Source of the DNA: Actinomycetota bacterium
GTDB taxonomy: Bacteria > Actinomycetota > Coriobacteriia > Anaerosomatales > PHET01
Length of the DNA: 37,776 nucleotides
Assembly (NCBI GenBank): GCA_029265315.1
Contig: JAJUJM010000008.1
Span: 1-37,776 of the forward strand
Direction of reading: 5' to 3'
The notes under the pieces are model-generated. The model made no database searches. It was not told the DNA's origin and was given only the letters and a program-made list of their open reading frames with translations. Positions 16,654-26,296 of the stretch are shown in pieces; within the stretch, counting starts at the first letter, position 1, and each line of letters starts with the position of its first letter. Both the position numbers and the translations under genes were made by a program.

Positions 16654-18025
16654 GGTCCTCGTCATCGCGTACGAGTTCCCGCCCGCCGGCGGCGGCGGCG
16701 TGCAGCGGTGGGCGAAGATGTGTCGCTACCTGCCGGAGCACGGGTGGACACCCGTGGTGCTCACCGCCGAGCCGGTGGCTCGCCGCAGTCGCGACGAGTC
16801 GCTGCTCGCCGATGTGGTCGGGGTCGAGGTGCACCGCATCCCGCATCGTCACGTCGCCGCCGCGGTCGCGAGCGCCATCGAGCCCATCAAGCGGTTGCGC
16901 GATGTGCTGCGTCGCATTCGGCCGTCCGGTCGCGCGCCCGGATCTTCACCCGGCTCCGGCGCGCAGGGCCCCGAACACGCTCGTTCGCTCGCTCGGACGC
17001 CGCTCTCGAGCCGGATCGCGCGCTACCTGGCCGTGCCCGACGACGCCGCGTTCTGGCGCAGGCACGCCATCGCGGCGGCCGAATCACTCGCTCGCGTGTC
17101 TGAGGTCGACGCCATCGTCGCCACCGGGCCGCCGTTCTCAGCGCTCATCGTGGGCGCGGCGGTCTCGCGTCGCACCGGCCTGCCGCTCATCCTCGACATG
17201 CGTGACGGCTGGGACACGAACCCTGTCGTCCGCATGCCCACGGCATGGCACCTGCGGCGATCGAACGCGCTCGAGCGAGAGACGCTTCCCGTGGCCGACC
17301 TGGTGACCTGCACCGCGCCGGCGATAGGCGAGGAGGCGGTGCGCTTCGGCGCGAAGGCCACCCGGGTCATACCGAACGGGTTCGACGAGGCCGATCTGCC
17401 GCGGCACGCGCCGGACCGCGACGCTCCGCTCACCCTCGTCTTCATGGGCAAGGTCTACGCCGGGCACTCCGATCCCGCTCCGCTGCTCGCTGCACTGACT
17501 CGTGCGCGCGAGCTCACGCGCCTTCCCGTGCGATTCGAGATCATCGGTTCGTGGCCGGAGGGGCTGGAGTCGAGCGTCGCGGCGACCGGCCTCGGCGACG
17601 CCGTGACGTTCACAGGCTACCTGCCGCATCGTGAGGCGCTCGAGCGCACGGCGCGCGCCGACGTGGGGGTGTTGCTCATCGCCGACCGTCCCGGCGCGGC
17701 CGGTTCGTGCCCAGCGAAGCTCTACGAGTACCTTGGCATGGGGATGCCCGTGCTGATCGTGGGACCTGACGACGGGATGCCGGCCGCCGTGCTCACGCAG
17801 ACGCAGGGCGGCGTGGTCGTGCACCCGGACGACACCGAGAGGCTGGCAGAAGAGATCGTCAGACTCGCTGAAGCCAAGGCCAACGGGAACAGACTCATCG
17901 TGCCGGATGCAGCCGCGGTGGCCGCGTACAGCCGACGTGGGCAGGCCGCAGCGATGGCGGTCGCGCTCTCGGAGGTCGTCGAGCGCCGGGCCTTCGCGCG
18001 GACAGGCAAGCCCCACACGACCTGA
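16646..18025 (+). CDS. Glycosyltransferase, family 4-like
   Basis: A 459-residue GT-B transferase. It opens with KVLVIAYEFPPAGGGGVQRWAK, whose glycine-rich loop is typical of family 4. VDAIVATGPPFSALIVG sits mid-protein, and PAKLYEYLGMGMPVLIVGPDDG forms the donor-binding end. A Ser/Gly/Pro/Arg-rich linker of about 35 residues (around 92-127) interrupts the N-terminal domain and may be a flexible loop. ATG 16646 is preferred over GTG 16622 because GGAGG lies at 16634-16638. It overlaps the preceding gene by 8 bases and ends the polymerase-to-transferase run. Confidence 0.87.
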   Translation: MPKVLVIAYEFPPAGGGGVQRWAKMCRYLPEHGWTPVVLTAEPVARRSRDESLLADVVGVEVHRIPHRHVAAAVASAIEPIKRLRDVLRRIRPSGRAPGSSPGSGAQGPEHARSLARTPLSSRIARYLAVPDDAAFWRRHAIAAAESLARVSEVDAIVATGPPFSALIVGAAVSRRTGLPLILDMRDGWDTNPVVRMPTAWHLRRSNALERETLPVADLVTCTAPAIGEEAVRFGAKATRVIPNGFDEADLPRHAPDRDAPLTLVFMGKVYAGHSDPAPLLAALTRARELTRLPVRFEIIGSWPEGLESSVAATGLGDAVTFTGYLPHREALERTARADVGVLLIADRPGAAGSCPAKLYEYLGMGMPVLIVGPDDGMPAAVLTQTQGGVVVHPDDTERLAEEIVRLAEAKANGNRLIVPDAAAVAAYSRRGQAAAMAVALSEVVERRAFARTGKPHTT

Positions 18026-18051
18026 GGCGTCCGATACCAGGGAGGGCGGAC

Positions 18052-18876
18052 ATGACCGATACGCTCGCGGTAGATGCCACCGATGTCGAGCGGATCCTCG
18101 CAGCCGGCGTGAAACCGCGCGTCGCACTCGTGCTGGGTAGCGGTCTCGGACTGCTCGCCGATCGGATGGTGGTGGCCGAGCGGATTCCGTTCACGGAGCT
18201 CACGAGCCACCCGCGTCCGGCGGCCGGCGTCGCGGGTCATGCGGGCGAGCTCGTCGCAGGCACGCTCGCCGGGGTGCCAGTGGCGGTGTTCCTCGGCCGC
18301 GTGCACCGCTACCAAGGGCTCAGCGCGCTCGAGGCGGCCTGGCCGGCGCGCCTCGCCGCCGCACTGGGGTGTGACACGCTCATCGTCACCAACGCGGCGG
18401 GCGGCATCGACCCTGCGCTTCGTCCGGGGTCGGTCACGCTCATCGCCGACCACATCAACCTTTCGTGCGACAACCCTCTCGTGGGGTGGGCCGGGCCGCC
18501 GGGCGGCACGCCGTTCGTGGCGATGGGGGACGCCTACGACCCCGGACTGCGTGCGATCGCGCGTGAGGAGGCGCGGCGCATCGGACTCGAGCTCACGCAA
18601 GTCGTGTACGCGGGACTGCTCGGACCCAGCTACGAGACGCCGGCGGAGGTGGAGTACCTCAGGCGCACCGGCGCCCAGACGGTGGGGATGTCGACGGTGC
18701 ACGAGGTCATCGCCGCGCGCGCTCTGGGGTTGCGCGTGCTCGGGCTCTCGCTCGTGACCAATGTTGCCGGCGGTGCCGGGCTCAGCCACGATGAGGTCCT
18801 GCGGGCAGGGCGCGATGCTGCTGAAGCGATGAGCGCTCTTCTGGAGGCGGTGCTGGGGCGTATCAACGTGGGGTGA
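18052..18876 (+). CDS. Purine nucleoside phosphorylase (trimeric, 6-oxopurine type)
   Basis: A 274-residue enzyme that splits purine (deoxy)nucleosides with phosphate into base and (deoxy)ribose 1-phosphate. Seen: LVLGSGLGLLAD (phosphate loop), HPRPAAGVAGHAGEL, GRVHRYQG, VTNAAGGIDP, AGLLGPSYETPAE (the Glu that binds the purine), VGMSTVHEVIAAR and LVTNVAGG. The Asn in the last motif is the residue that favours hypoxanthine/guanine over adenine in this family, which argues against 5'-methylthioadenosine phosphorylase even though mtnA lies downstream. GGGAGGGCGG precedes ATG 18052. The gap to the glycosyltransferase is only 26 bases, so it may share its transcript. Confidence 0.92.
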   Translation: MTDTLAVDATDVERILAAGVKPRVALVLGSGLGLLADRMVVAERIPFTELTSHPRPAAGVAGHAGELVAGTLAGVPVAVFLGRVHRYQGLSALEAAWPARLAAALGCDTLIVTNAAGGIDPALRPGSVTLIADHINLSCDNPLVGWAGPPGGTPFVAMGDAYDPGLRAIAREEARRIGLELTQVVYAGLLGPSYETPAEVEYLRRTGAQTVGMSTVHEVIAARALGLRVLGLSLVTNVAGGAGLSHDEVLRAGRDAAEAMSALLEAVLGRINVG

Positions 18877-18902
18877 TATCGGTCTGGGGAGGTTGATCGC
18901 AG

Positions 18903-19328
18903 GTGAAGTGTGTGAGGATGCATCGGATTGCGCTGACCATGGCGCTTGCAGTCGTGCTGACCCTTTCGGTGGCTGGGGTTGCGATGGCGGCTTCGAGTTC
19001 CAGTGTCTCAGGCCAGGCGTTCTCAGCGCGCAAGCTCGCGAAGCCGGTGAGGATGCCCACCGGCGCCCGCAGCGACACGACGTTCTCGATCACCACTGCG
19101 AAGGGAACGCGTATCACCGGATACGCGGTGTCCTCGACGGTCTTCTTCGAGCGAGGGCCCAACGACGAGGGCTATCACCGGGTCGGACGCTCTCAGGCGT
19201 ACACGGTGTTCAGGAGTTGGGGCGGGAGCGGCAACTGTCCTGCGAAGTTCGTGTACCGAAGCTACCGTGCACAGGGCAAGACGTATCGTGTGTTGTTGAA
19301 GGTCCAATACTTCATGGCGGGCGAGTAG
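18903..19328 (+). CDS. Small secreted protein of unknown function
   Basis: A 141-residue protein starting at GTG 18903 with GGGGAGG upstream. Internal starts at 18909 and 18918 are possible. An N-terminal signal peptide (Arg/His-rich start, ~20 hydrophobic residues, then AMAAS) predicts export with cleavage near residue 30. The mature ~110 residues are Ser/Arg/Lys-rich with a central aromatic segment (FFERGPNDEGYHRVGR) and a single Cys near SGNCPAKF. I do not recognise a family. It lies directly before the acetyltransferase gene (1-base gap) and could be a wall- or glycan-associated protein, but there is no direct evidence for that. Confidence 0.7.
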   Translation: MKCVRMHRIALTMALAVVLTLSVAGVAMAASSSSVSGQAFSARKLAKPVRMPTGARSDTTFSITTAKGTRITGYAVSSTVFFERGPNDEGYHRVGRSQAYTVFRSWGGSGNCPAKFVYRSYRAQGKTYRVLLKVQYFMAGE

Positions 19329-19329
19329 C

Positions 19330-19887
19330 GTGCTCCAAGTCATCCTCACCATCTGGCACCGCATCGCCGGCAAGGTGAGCGCGCTCACGAAGCCCGCTCG
19401 CCGGGCGTGGGCTCGCGCGTACTGGACGTCGCTCGTGCGCCTTCGCGCGGCTGAGGCGGGGCCGGGGCTGCGCGTCAACGGCCGGATGGAGATCCCGGCG
19501 CGCACCGTGCGCATCGGCGCCAACTGCCACTTCAACGGCATGATCGTGCACGGTGACGGAGGCGTCACGTTCGGCGACAACTTCCACTCGGGCCGGGGCT
19601 GCAAGATCATGACCGTGAACCATCGTTGGGAGGGCGCGACCGCGCTGCCGTACGACTCCGAGGTCGTCCGCAAGCCGGTCACGATAGGCGAGAACGTGTG
19701 GTTCGGCGACGACGTCCTCGTGCTTCCCGGGGCGTGGATAGGCGATGGCGCGATCATCGGCGCCGGCTCGGTCGTCGCAGGTCGCATCGAACCGCTCTCG
19801 GTGGCCGGCGGCAATCCCGCTCGCGCGTTCAGACAGCGCGATCCCGAGCACTACGAACGGCTCAAGCGCGAGAAGCGTTTCCACTGA
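19330..19887 (+). CDS. Hexapeptide-repeat acyltransferase (maltose/galactoside O-acetyltransferase-like)
   Basis: A 185-residue left-handed beta-helix acyltransferase. Hexapeptide-type turns run from about residue 48 (LRVNGRMEIPARTVRIGANCHF) to ENVWFGDDVLVLPGAWIGDGAIIGAGSVV. The catalytic-type His is in the MTVNHRW segment, and the closing SVAGGNPARAFRQRD is the usual C-terminal cap. It should transfer acetyl from acetyl-CoA to a sugar hydroxyl, probably on the surface glycan built by the neighbouring transferases. GTG 19330 follows the preceding stop by one base. Confidence 0.87.
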   Translation: MLQVILTIWHRIAGKVSALTKPARRAWARAYWTSLVRLRAAEAGPGLRVNGRMEIPARTVRIGANCHFNGMIVHGDGGVTFGDNFHSGRGCKIMTVNHRWEGATALPYDSEVVRKPVTIGENVWFGDDVLVLPGAWIGDGAIIGAGSVVAGRIEPLSVAGGNPARAFRQRDPEHYERLKREKRFH

Positions 19888-19903
19888 TCGGTCAGGAGGA
19901 CGA

Positions 19904-21987
<2,084 letters not shown>

Positions 21988-22030
21988 TACAGCTCCAGCC
22001 CAGGCATCGAGCGGCGAGAGAGGCTCACAC

Positions 22031-23290
22031 ATGGGCATCAAGGACATCCCTAAGACCATCTGGTGGGGCGAGAACGAGGAGACCGGCCGGCCGGCGGTGT
22101 TCCTCATAGACCAGACGCGCCTGCCGCTGCAGGGCGACATCCTCGCGTGCAACACGTACGACGGCGTGTGCTTGGCCATCAAGTCGCTCGCCGTGCGTGG
22201 GGCGCCGGCGCTTGGCGTGGCCGCCGCGTTGGCGGTCGCGTTGTGGAGTGAGACCGAGGGCGCTGCGATCGACGACCCGAACGAGTACCTGAACCGGCTC
22301 GTGGAAGTCGTAGATGAGATCGCGTCCGCCCGCCCCACAGCGGTCAACCTGCGCTGGGGGGCCGAGCGCATGCGTCAGCTCGCGTTCCAGAACGCCGATA
22401 TGCCTCTCGACGAGCTGCGTGCGCTCATCGTCCAAGAGGCCGAGAACATGATCGCCGAGGACGAGGAGCGCAACCGCGCGCTGGGCGCGTTCGGCGCGGA
22501 ACTCCTGCCCGAGAAGGCCAAGGTGCTCACCCACTGCAATGCCGGCTCGCTCGCCACGGCGTACTTCGGAACGGCGCTCGGCGTCATCTTCGCCGCCCAT
22601 GACCAGGGCAAGATCGAGCACGTCTGGGTCGACGAGACACGACCGGTCAACCAGGGTGGGCGCCTCACCGCGTGGGAGCTGCGCGTGGCGGGCGTGCCCT
22701 CCGCGCTCATCACCGACAACATGGCCGCGAGCGTCATGAAGAACGGCTGGGTCGATGCCGTGATCGTGGGCGCCGACCGCATCTGCGCCAACGGCGACAC
22801 TGCGAACAAGATCGGCACGTATGGGCTGGCGGTGCTCGCCAAGGAGCACGGGATCCCGTTCTATGTGGCAGCGCCTTCCTCCACGGTCGACCTCACGCTG
22901 CCCGACGGCTCGCAGATCCCCATCGAGGAGCGTGACCCGCGCGAGATCGAGGGCGTCACGGTCTCCGGGTTCTTCGAGCCTGACAGCCCTGAGGCGCAGC
23001 GTGCCTTCGATGCGCTGACGGCGAAGGGCCCGTACGCTGTCCCGCTCCAGAAGGGCCACCAGCTCGTGATCGACCGCAAGGGCGCGGCGTACTCCTTCGA
23101 CGGGTGGTTCCGCATGACCCCGCCGGGTATCGAGGTCTACAACCCGGCGTTCGACGTCACACCCGGCGAGCTCGTCACCGCCTTCATCACCGAGCGCGGT
23201 GTCATCACGCCGGAGCCGGACTACGAGATGGCGCTCGCGGTGCGTTGCATGGGGTGCGGGGCCCTGCACGAACTCGACCTGGAGCGGTAG
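22031..23290 (+). CDS. mtnA: S-methyl-5-thioribose-1-phosphate isomerase (MtnA), long form
   Basis: A 419-residue aldose-ketose isomerase of the methionine salvage pathway, related to eIF2B subunits; it converts methylthioribose 1-phosphate to the ribulose form. Seen: SLAVRGAPALGVAAA, RPTAVNLRWG, LTHCNAGSLATAYFGTALG (catalytic Cys), DETRPVNQGGRLTAWEL, IVGADRICANGDTANKIGTY (catalytic Asp), and YNPAFDVTPGELVTAFITERGV. Unusually, about 55 extra residues (about 309-362) sit between the REIEG and PPGIEVYNPAFD segments, where the common form has only a few. A short tail after the usual end carries C406-M-G-C409-G. ATG 22031 has GAGAGAGG upstream. A related ribose 1,5-bisphosphate isomerase activity cannot be excluded. 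Confidence 0.92.
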   Translation: MGIKDIPKTIWWGENEETGRPAVFLIDQTRLPLQGDILACNTYDGVCLAIKSLAVRGAPALGVAAALAVALWSETEGAAIDDPNEYLNRLVEVVDEIASARPTAVNLRWGAERMRQLAFQNADMPLDELRALIVQEAENMIAEDEERNRALGAFGAELLPEKAKVLTHCNAGSLATAYFGTALGVIFAAHDQGKIEHVWVDETRPVNQGGRLTAWELRVAGVPSALITDNMAASVMKNGWVDAVIVGADRICANGDTANKIGTYGLAVLAKEHGIPFYVAAPSSTVDLTLPDGSQIPIEERDPREIEGVTVSGFFEPDSPEAQRAFDALTAKGPYAVPLQKGHQLVIDRKGAAYSFDGWFRMTPPGIEVYNPAFDVTPGELVTAFITERGVITPEPDYEMALAVRCMGCGALHELDLER

Positions 23291-23300
23291 GCGAGGGAGC

Positions 23301-24209
23301 GTGTCGTCGAGCGCGCTCGTCTCCACCATCCTCACGTTCGCGGCCATCGTGGGCGTCGGGGCCGCCTTGCGCGCGACCGGGCTGCTCAAGGCCGAGGACG
23401 CGCGGCCACTGAACGTGGTCATCATCTACGTGGGCCTGCCCGCGTTCATCTTCGAGGCGGTGCGCGGCGCGAAGCTCGACGGCGACGTCTGGCGAGTGGT
23501 CGCGGTGGCGTGGACCGTGTTCGCGGTCATGCTGGCCCTCGCGTGGCTTCTCGCACGCATCCGCACCCGCGACCCCAAGCGGCGCGGCGCACTCGTCCTG
23601 ACTGCGGCCCTCGGCAACACCGGCTACATCGGCTACCCGGTCACCGCTGCGCTCCTCGGCGCCTCGGCGGTGCCGCTCGCCGTGTTCTCGGACGTCTTCG
23701 GCACCGTGTTCGCCCTCGTGCTGGTCGGGCTGCCCATCGCCGCGCGCATGGGCGGCAAAGGTGCGCGAATCAACATCGTCCGGGAGCTGCTGACGTTCCC
23801 GGCGGTGCTCGCTTTGGCGGCCGGGCTGCTAGCCCGTTTCGTAGCCGTTCCGGAAGTGGTCACATCCGGGTTGGAGATGCTCGCCAGACTGGTCGCGCCG
23901 CTCATCATGCTCTCCGTGGGCCTGGCGCTCCGGCCGCGCTCGCTCGCTCGCGGCGCGGTCGACCTGGGGCTCGTGGCGCTCGTGCGGTTGGCGCTCGCGC
24001 CGATGCTCGCCGTGCTGGTCGGTGATGCGCTGCTTTCCGGGGACGCGCTACGTGTGGCGACGCTTCAGGCGGGCATGCCCACGATGATGCTCACGCTCGT
24101 GGTGGGCGAGCGGTTCGGGCTGGACACGGACTTCATCGCGTCGGCGATATTCGTGACCACGGTGCTCTCGGCGATCACGGTCCCGGTGGTACAGTCGGTC
24201 ATCGCGTAG
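23301..24209 (+). CDS. AEC-family (auxin efflux carrier-like) transporter
   Basis: A 302-residue integral membrane protein with about ten hydrophobic segments in two inverted halves. GALVLTAALGNTGYIGYPVTAALLG is the typical N-terminal half motif of the AEC family, and AGMPTMMLTLVVGERFGLD is the matching C-terminal signature. Bacterial members move organic acids such as malate, but the substrate here is unknown. The frame is open upstream inside mtnA; GTG 23301 is chosen because it follows GGGAG and lies 10 bases after the mtnA stop. The close spacing on both sides suggests an ahcY-mtnA-carrier-comF transcript. Confidence 0.87.
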   Translation: MSSSALVSTILTFAAIVGVGAALRATGLLKAEDARPLNVVIIYVGLPAFIFEAVRGAKLDGDVWRVVAVAWTVFAVMLALAWLLARIRTRDPKRRGALVLTAALGNTGYIGYPVTAALLGASAVPLAVFSDVFGTVFALVLVGLPIAARMGGKGARINIVRELLTFPAVLALAAGLLARFVAVPEVVTSGLEMLARLVAPLIMLSVGLALRPRSLARGAVDLGLVALVRLALAPMLAVLVGDALLSGDALRVATLQAGMPTMMLTLVVGERFGLDTDFIASAIFVTTVLSAITVPVVQSVIA

Positions 24210-24237
24210 AAGCCGGCGCGTCCGTTAGGGAGGACGC

Positions 24238-24927
24238 GTGCGGTTTCTCGCGGAGGCGCTCGCCGAACTGATCGCTCCGACGCGCTGTGCGGGCTGTGAG
24301 CTGCCCGGCACCCTGCTGTGTCCCTCGTGTGACCGCGACCTGCCGCGGATCGAGTCGCATCACGCCTGCGCCCACTGCGGAGCACCCTATGGCGCCCTCG
24401 TCTGCACTGAATGCTGGTCGACGGAGTTCGCGTTCGAGGCCGCCGTGGCCCTAGGTGTGCTCGATGCGCCGCTCGCGCGCGCGGTGGTCCTGTACAAGGA
24501 CGCGAACGAACGCCGGCTCGGAGCGCTGCTGGGCACGATGCTCGGGACCGTGGTTAGCGAGGCATGGGGGTCTTGGCCCGATGTGGTGACGTGGGTGCCG
24601 CCCACGGATGCGGCCTTGCGTCGTCGTGGCTTCGATCACGCCGCGAGTATCGCCAAAGCGGTCGCCGTGGAGATCGACCGTCCGGCCCACTCGACTCTTC
24701 GACGCACGCGTGCGCGCGACCAGCGCGCACTCTCGAAGGCGGAGCGGGCGCGCAACGCCGCCGGCACGTTCCGGCTCCTGGACAGCCCGTTCAAGCTGCA
24801 AGGCTCGCAGGTACTCGTCGTCGACGACGTGCTGACCACCGGTGCCACGCTCGATGCGTGCGCCGAGGCGCTGCTCGCGGCCGGGGTGTGCGCCGTGCGG
24901 GTGGCGGTCGTTGCGCGAGCGTGGTGA
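24238..24927 (+). CDS. ComF family protein (amidophosphoribosyltransferase-like, Cys-rich N-terminus)
   Basis: A 229-residue protein of the ComF/GntX family. The N-terminus has a zinc-ribbon-type set of Cys pairs (CAGC, CPSC, CAHC, CTEC). VPPTDAALRRRGFDHAASIAKAVA is the usual ComF mid-motif, and VLVVDDVLTTGATLDACAEAL is the PRPP-binding loop of type I phosphoribosyltransferases. Some ComF proteins help bring in single-stranded DNA during transformation; many have no shown role. GTG 24238 follows GGGAGGA. No other competence genes are visible here. Downstream lies the structured RNA candidate, and hpf follows about 4 kb later. Confidence 0.92.
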   Translation: MRFLAEALAELIAPTRCAGCELPGTLLCPSCDRDLPRIESHHACAHCGAPYGALVCTECWSTEFAFEAAVALGVLDAPLARAVVLYKDANERRLGALLGTMLGTVVSEAWGSWPDVVTWVPPTDAALRRRGFDHAASIAKAVAVEIDRPAHSTLRRTRARDQRALSKAERARNAAGTFRLLDSPFKLQGSQVLVVDDVLTTGATLDACAEALLAAGVCAVRVAVVARAW

Positions 24928-24933
24928 GCGGCG

Positions 24934-24942
24934 TGCTAGAAT
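24934..24942 (+). promoter_or_regulatory. Extended -10 promoter of the structured RNA downstream of comF
   Basis: TGCTAGAAT is an extended -10 (TGn plus TAGAAT, 24937-24942). The predicted transcription start, about 7 bases downstream at 24949, coincides with the first base of the 13-bp stem closing the RNA candidate. The same nine bases recur before secA at 37451-37459. Confidence 0.6.
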
Positions 24943-24948
24943 CGCTCT

Positions 24949-25195
24949 CGCTTCCGCCCGGGTCTGTGGTTGCGGGCGCGCAAGCGTCCTAGTCCATGGT
25001 AGACGCGGCCGAAAGGATCCACGTAAGCCGGCGGCTTCGTCCGTCGCGCGAGCATGGCGCGTCTTAGGGGTAAGTCGTACCGTCCGGTCCGGCCATCCAG
25101 GCCGGCGGGCGAGAGGGCCGTTAGTGAGATCGCATCAAGCGAAAGCCCCGGTATGCGAGTGTGGGGCCAAAGACCAGGTCAGCCGGGCGGAAGCG
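24949..25195 (+). ncRNA. Structured non-coding RNA candidate downstream of comF (possibly raiA-RNA type)
   Basis: A ~247-base segment without a gene whose ends pair perfectly: 24949-24961 (CGCTTCCGCCCGG) with 25183-25195 (CCGGGCGGAAGCG), 13 uninterrupted base pairs across more than 220 bases. Inside are a hairpin GCGTC/GACGC (24984-25006), a hairpin CCGGCC-ATCCA-GGCCGG (25089-25105) extended by CGTCC/GGGCG, a CGCAT/ATGCG pair (25130-25157), and a GC-GAAA-GC tetraloop within it. The start fits the extended -10 just upstream. From literature memory, the raiA RNA motif occurs near comF and raiA (hpf) in Firmicutes and Actinobacteria, and both genes are nearby. I could not check its consensus. 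The location leads me to favour raiA RNA over a riboswitch for the next gene. No U-rich terminator is seen. Confidence 0.65.
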
Positions 25196-25243
25196 TCGCT
25201 TTGGTCCACGGGGCCTGACGGCATGTCGGAAGCGAGGGGTTGC

Positions 25244-26095
25244 ATGGCGAATCGGGCGCACGCGCTGGCACCGGCCGCAGCTGTACTGATCGCTGTCGCC
25301 GTCCTCATGGCAGGTTGCGCCAAACCCGCAGGACCCGAACTGCGGCCCGTCGTGGCGCCGCCCGCGATCATCTCGGCGGGCACGCTCACCGCTGGCGTCG
25401 ACCTTGACGCACCTCCCTTCGCCGGGGTCGATGCCGGCCGCGAAGCCGGCCTGGACATCGATGTCGCGTCCGCGCTCGCGGAGAGGTTGGGGCTGACCGT
25501 GACGTTCGTCGACGTGAAGCCGTCCGATGCCGCCACCGCTCTGGCCCAGCGCACCGTCGATGTGGTCCTCTCCGTCCCGCCGGACGACTCCACACTCTCC
25601 GCGCTGTCCCTCGCTGGCATCTACGCGACAGACGGCCCTGCGTTCTTCGTGGCCACGGACTCGACCGCCTCGGTGGAGCCGTCGCTCACCCTCGACACGC
25701 TCAAGGCCGAACGCGTCGGCGCTCAGCGGGGAAGCCTGGCGTACTGGCTGCTCGTCGATTCGATGGGCGAGTCGGCGGTCGCGCCGTACGACACGCTCCG
25801 AGAGGCTCTCGATTCGCTGTCGCGCGGCGAGATCGAGGTCATAGCCGGTGACGCGTTCGTGGCAGCATACATCGCGCGCGACTACCCGACGGTCCACTAC
25901 GCGGGCCCGCTGGGCGCCGGGACACCGCTCTCCGTAGCAGTCGCTCCCGATGCCACCGCGCTGTACGATGCGGTGCGCGCTGCGCTCGACGAACTCGCGG
26001 CCGACGGGGTGCTCGACACGATACGGCGCAAGTGGGTGGGCGAACTCCCCGAGCTGCCGCTGCCGTCCGCGGACGCCGAAACCGCGACGCCCTGA
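25244..26095 (+). CDS. Family 3 solute-binding lipoprotein with atypical ligand site
   Basis: A 283-residue exported lipoprotein. A signal peptide ends in LMAGC, with C25 as the lipidated residue. The fold is that of ABC transporter binding proteins for polar amino acids (SBP_bac_3): LTAGVDLDAPPFAGVD, GLDIDVASALAERLGLTVTFVD, VGAQRGSLAYWLL and LDTIRRKWVGELP. The usual Arg-bearing segment that holds the amino acid carboxylate (the T.eR...idFs motif) is replaced by a stretch with no Arg (VPPDDSTLSALSLAG). It may bind a different ligand or act as a sensor. ATG 25244 has GAGGGG at good spacing; ATG 25223 is an alternative. It lies between the RNA candidate and a second, canonical binding protein. 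Confidence 0.82.
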   Translation: MANRAHALAPAAAVLIAVAVLMAGCAKPAGPELRPVVAPPAIISAGTLTAGVDLDAPPFAGVDAGREAGLDIDVASALAERLGLTVTFVDVKPSDAATALAQRTVDVVLSVPPDDSTLSALSLAGIYATDGPAFFVATDSTASVEPSLTLDTLKAERVGAQRGSLAYWLLVDSMGESAVAPYDTLREALDSLSRGEIEVIAGDAFVAAYIARDYPTVHYAGPLGAGTPLSVAVAPDATALYDAVRAALDELAADGVLDTIRRKWVGELPELPLPSADAETATP

Positions 26096-26110
26096 GTTCG
26101 ACGAGACCCT

Positions 26111-26226
26111 GATTCCGCATAGCGATTCCGCGTCACCCGTATGAATGAGCCGCCCAACTGCATACCATTCAGCACTGACTGCATATGCTTTTCACGGCGC
26201 ACCGCCTTGCAGAAGAGGTGTATGAT
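26111..26226 (+). promoter_or_regulatory. Promoter/operator region of the amino acid transporter operon
   Basis: A locally AT-richer gap. It contains two ACTGCATA copies (26157-26164 and 26178-26185) with starts 21 bases apart, about two helical turns. Two GATTCCGC copies (26111-26118 and 26124-26131) lie 13 bases apart. TGAAT (26142-26146) and ATTCA (26167-26171) form a divergent pair of the kind seen in ArgR boxes. TATGAT at 26221-26226 is a plausible -10 without a clear -35. The arrangement suggests a regulator binding upstream of the importer genes; its identity is not known. Confidence 0.4.
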
Positions 26227-26296
26227 TATCCATTGTGACTGACTCGACGTCGCACTCGCGACGCGAGGGGGATGGCCACCGTACCGAGGAGGAATG

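Noticed and set aside
24949-25195. SRP RNA, 6S RNA, RNase P RNA, T-box or ydaO riboswitch
   Set aside because: The conserved cores I know for these (for example GGTCAGGTCCGGAAGGAAG of SRP RNA, or the AGGGUGGAACCGCG of T-boxes) are absent. GGGGTAAG alone is not enough for ydaO.
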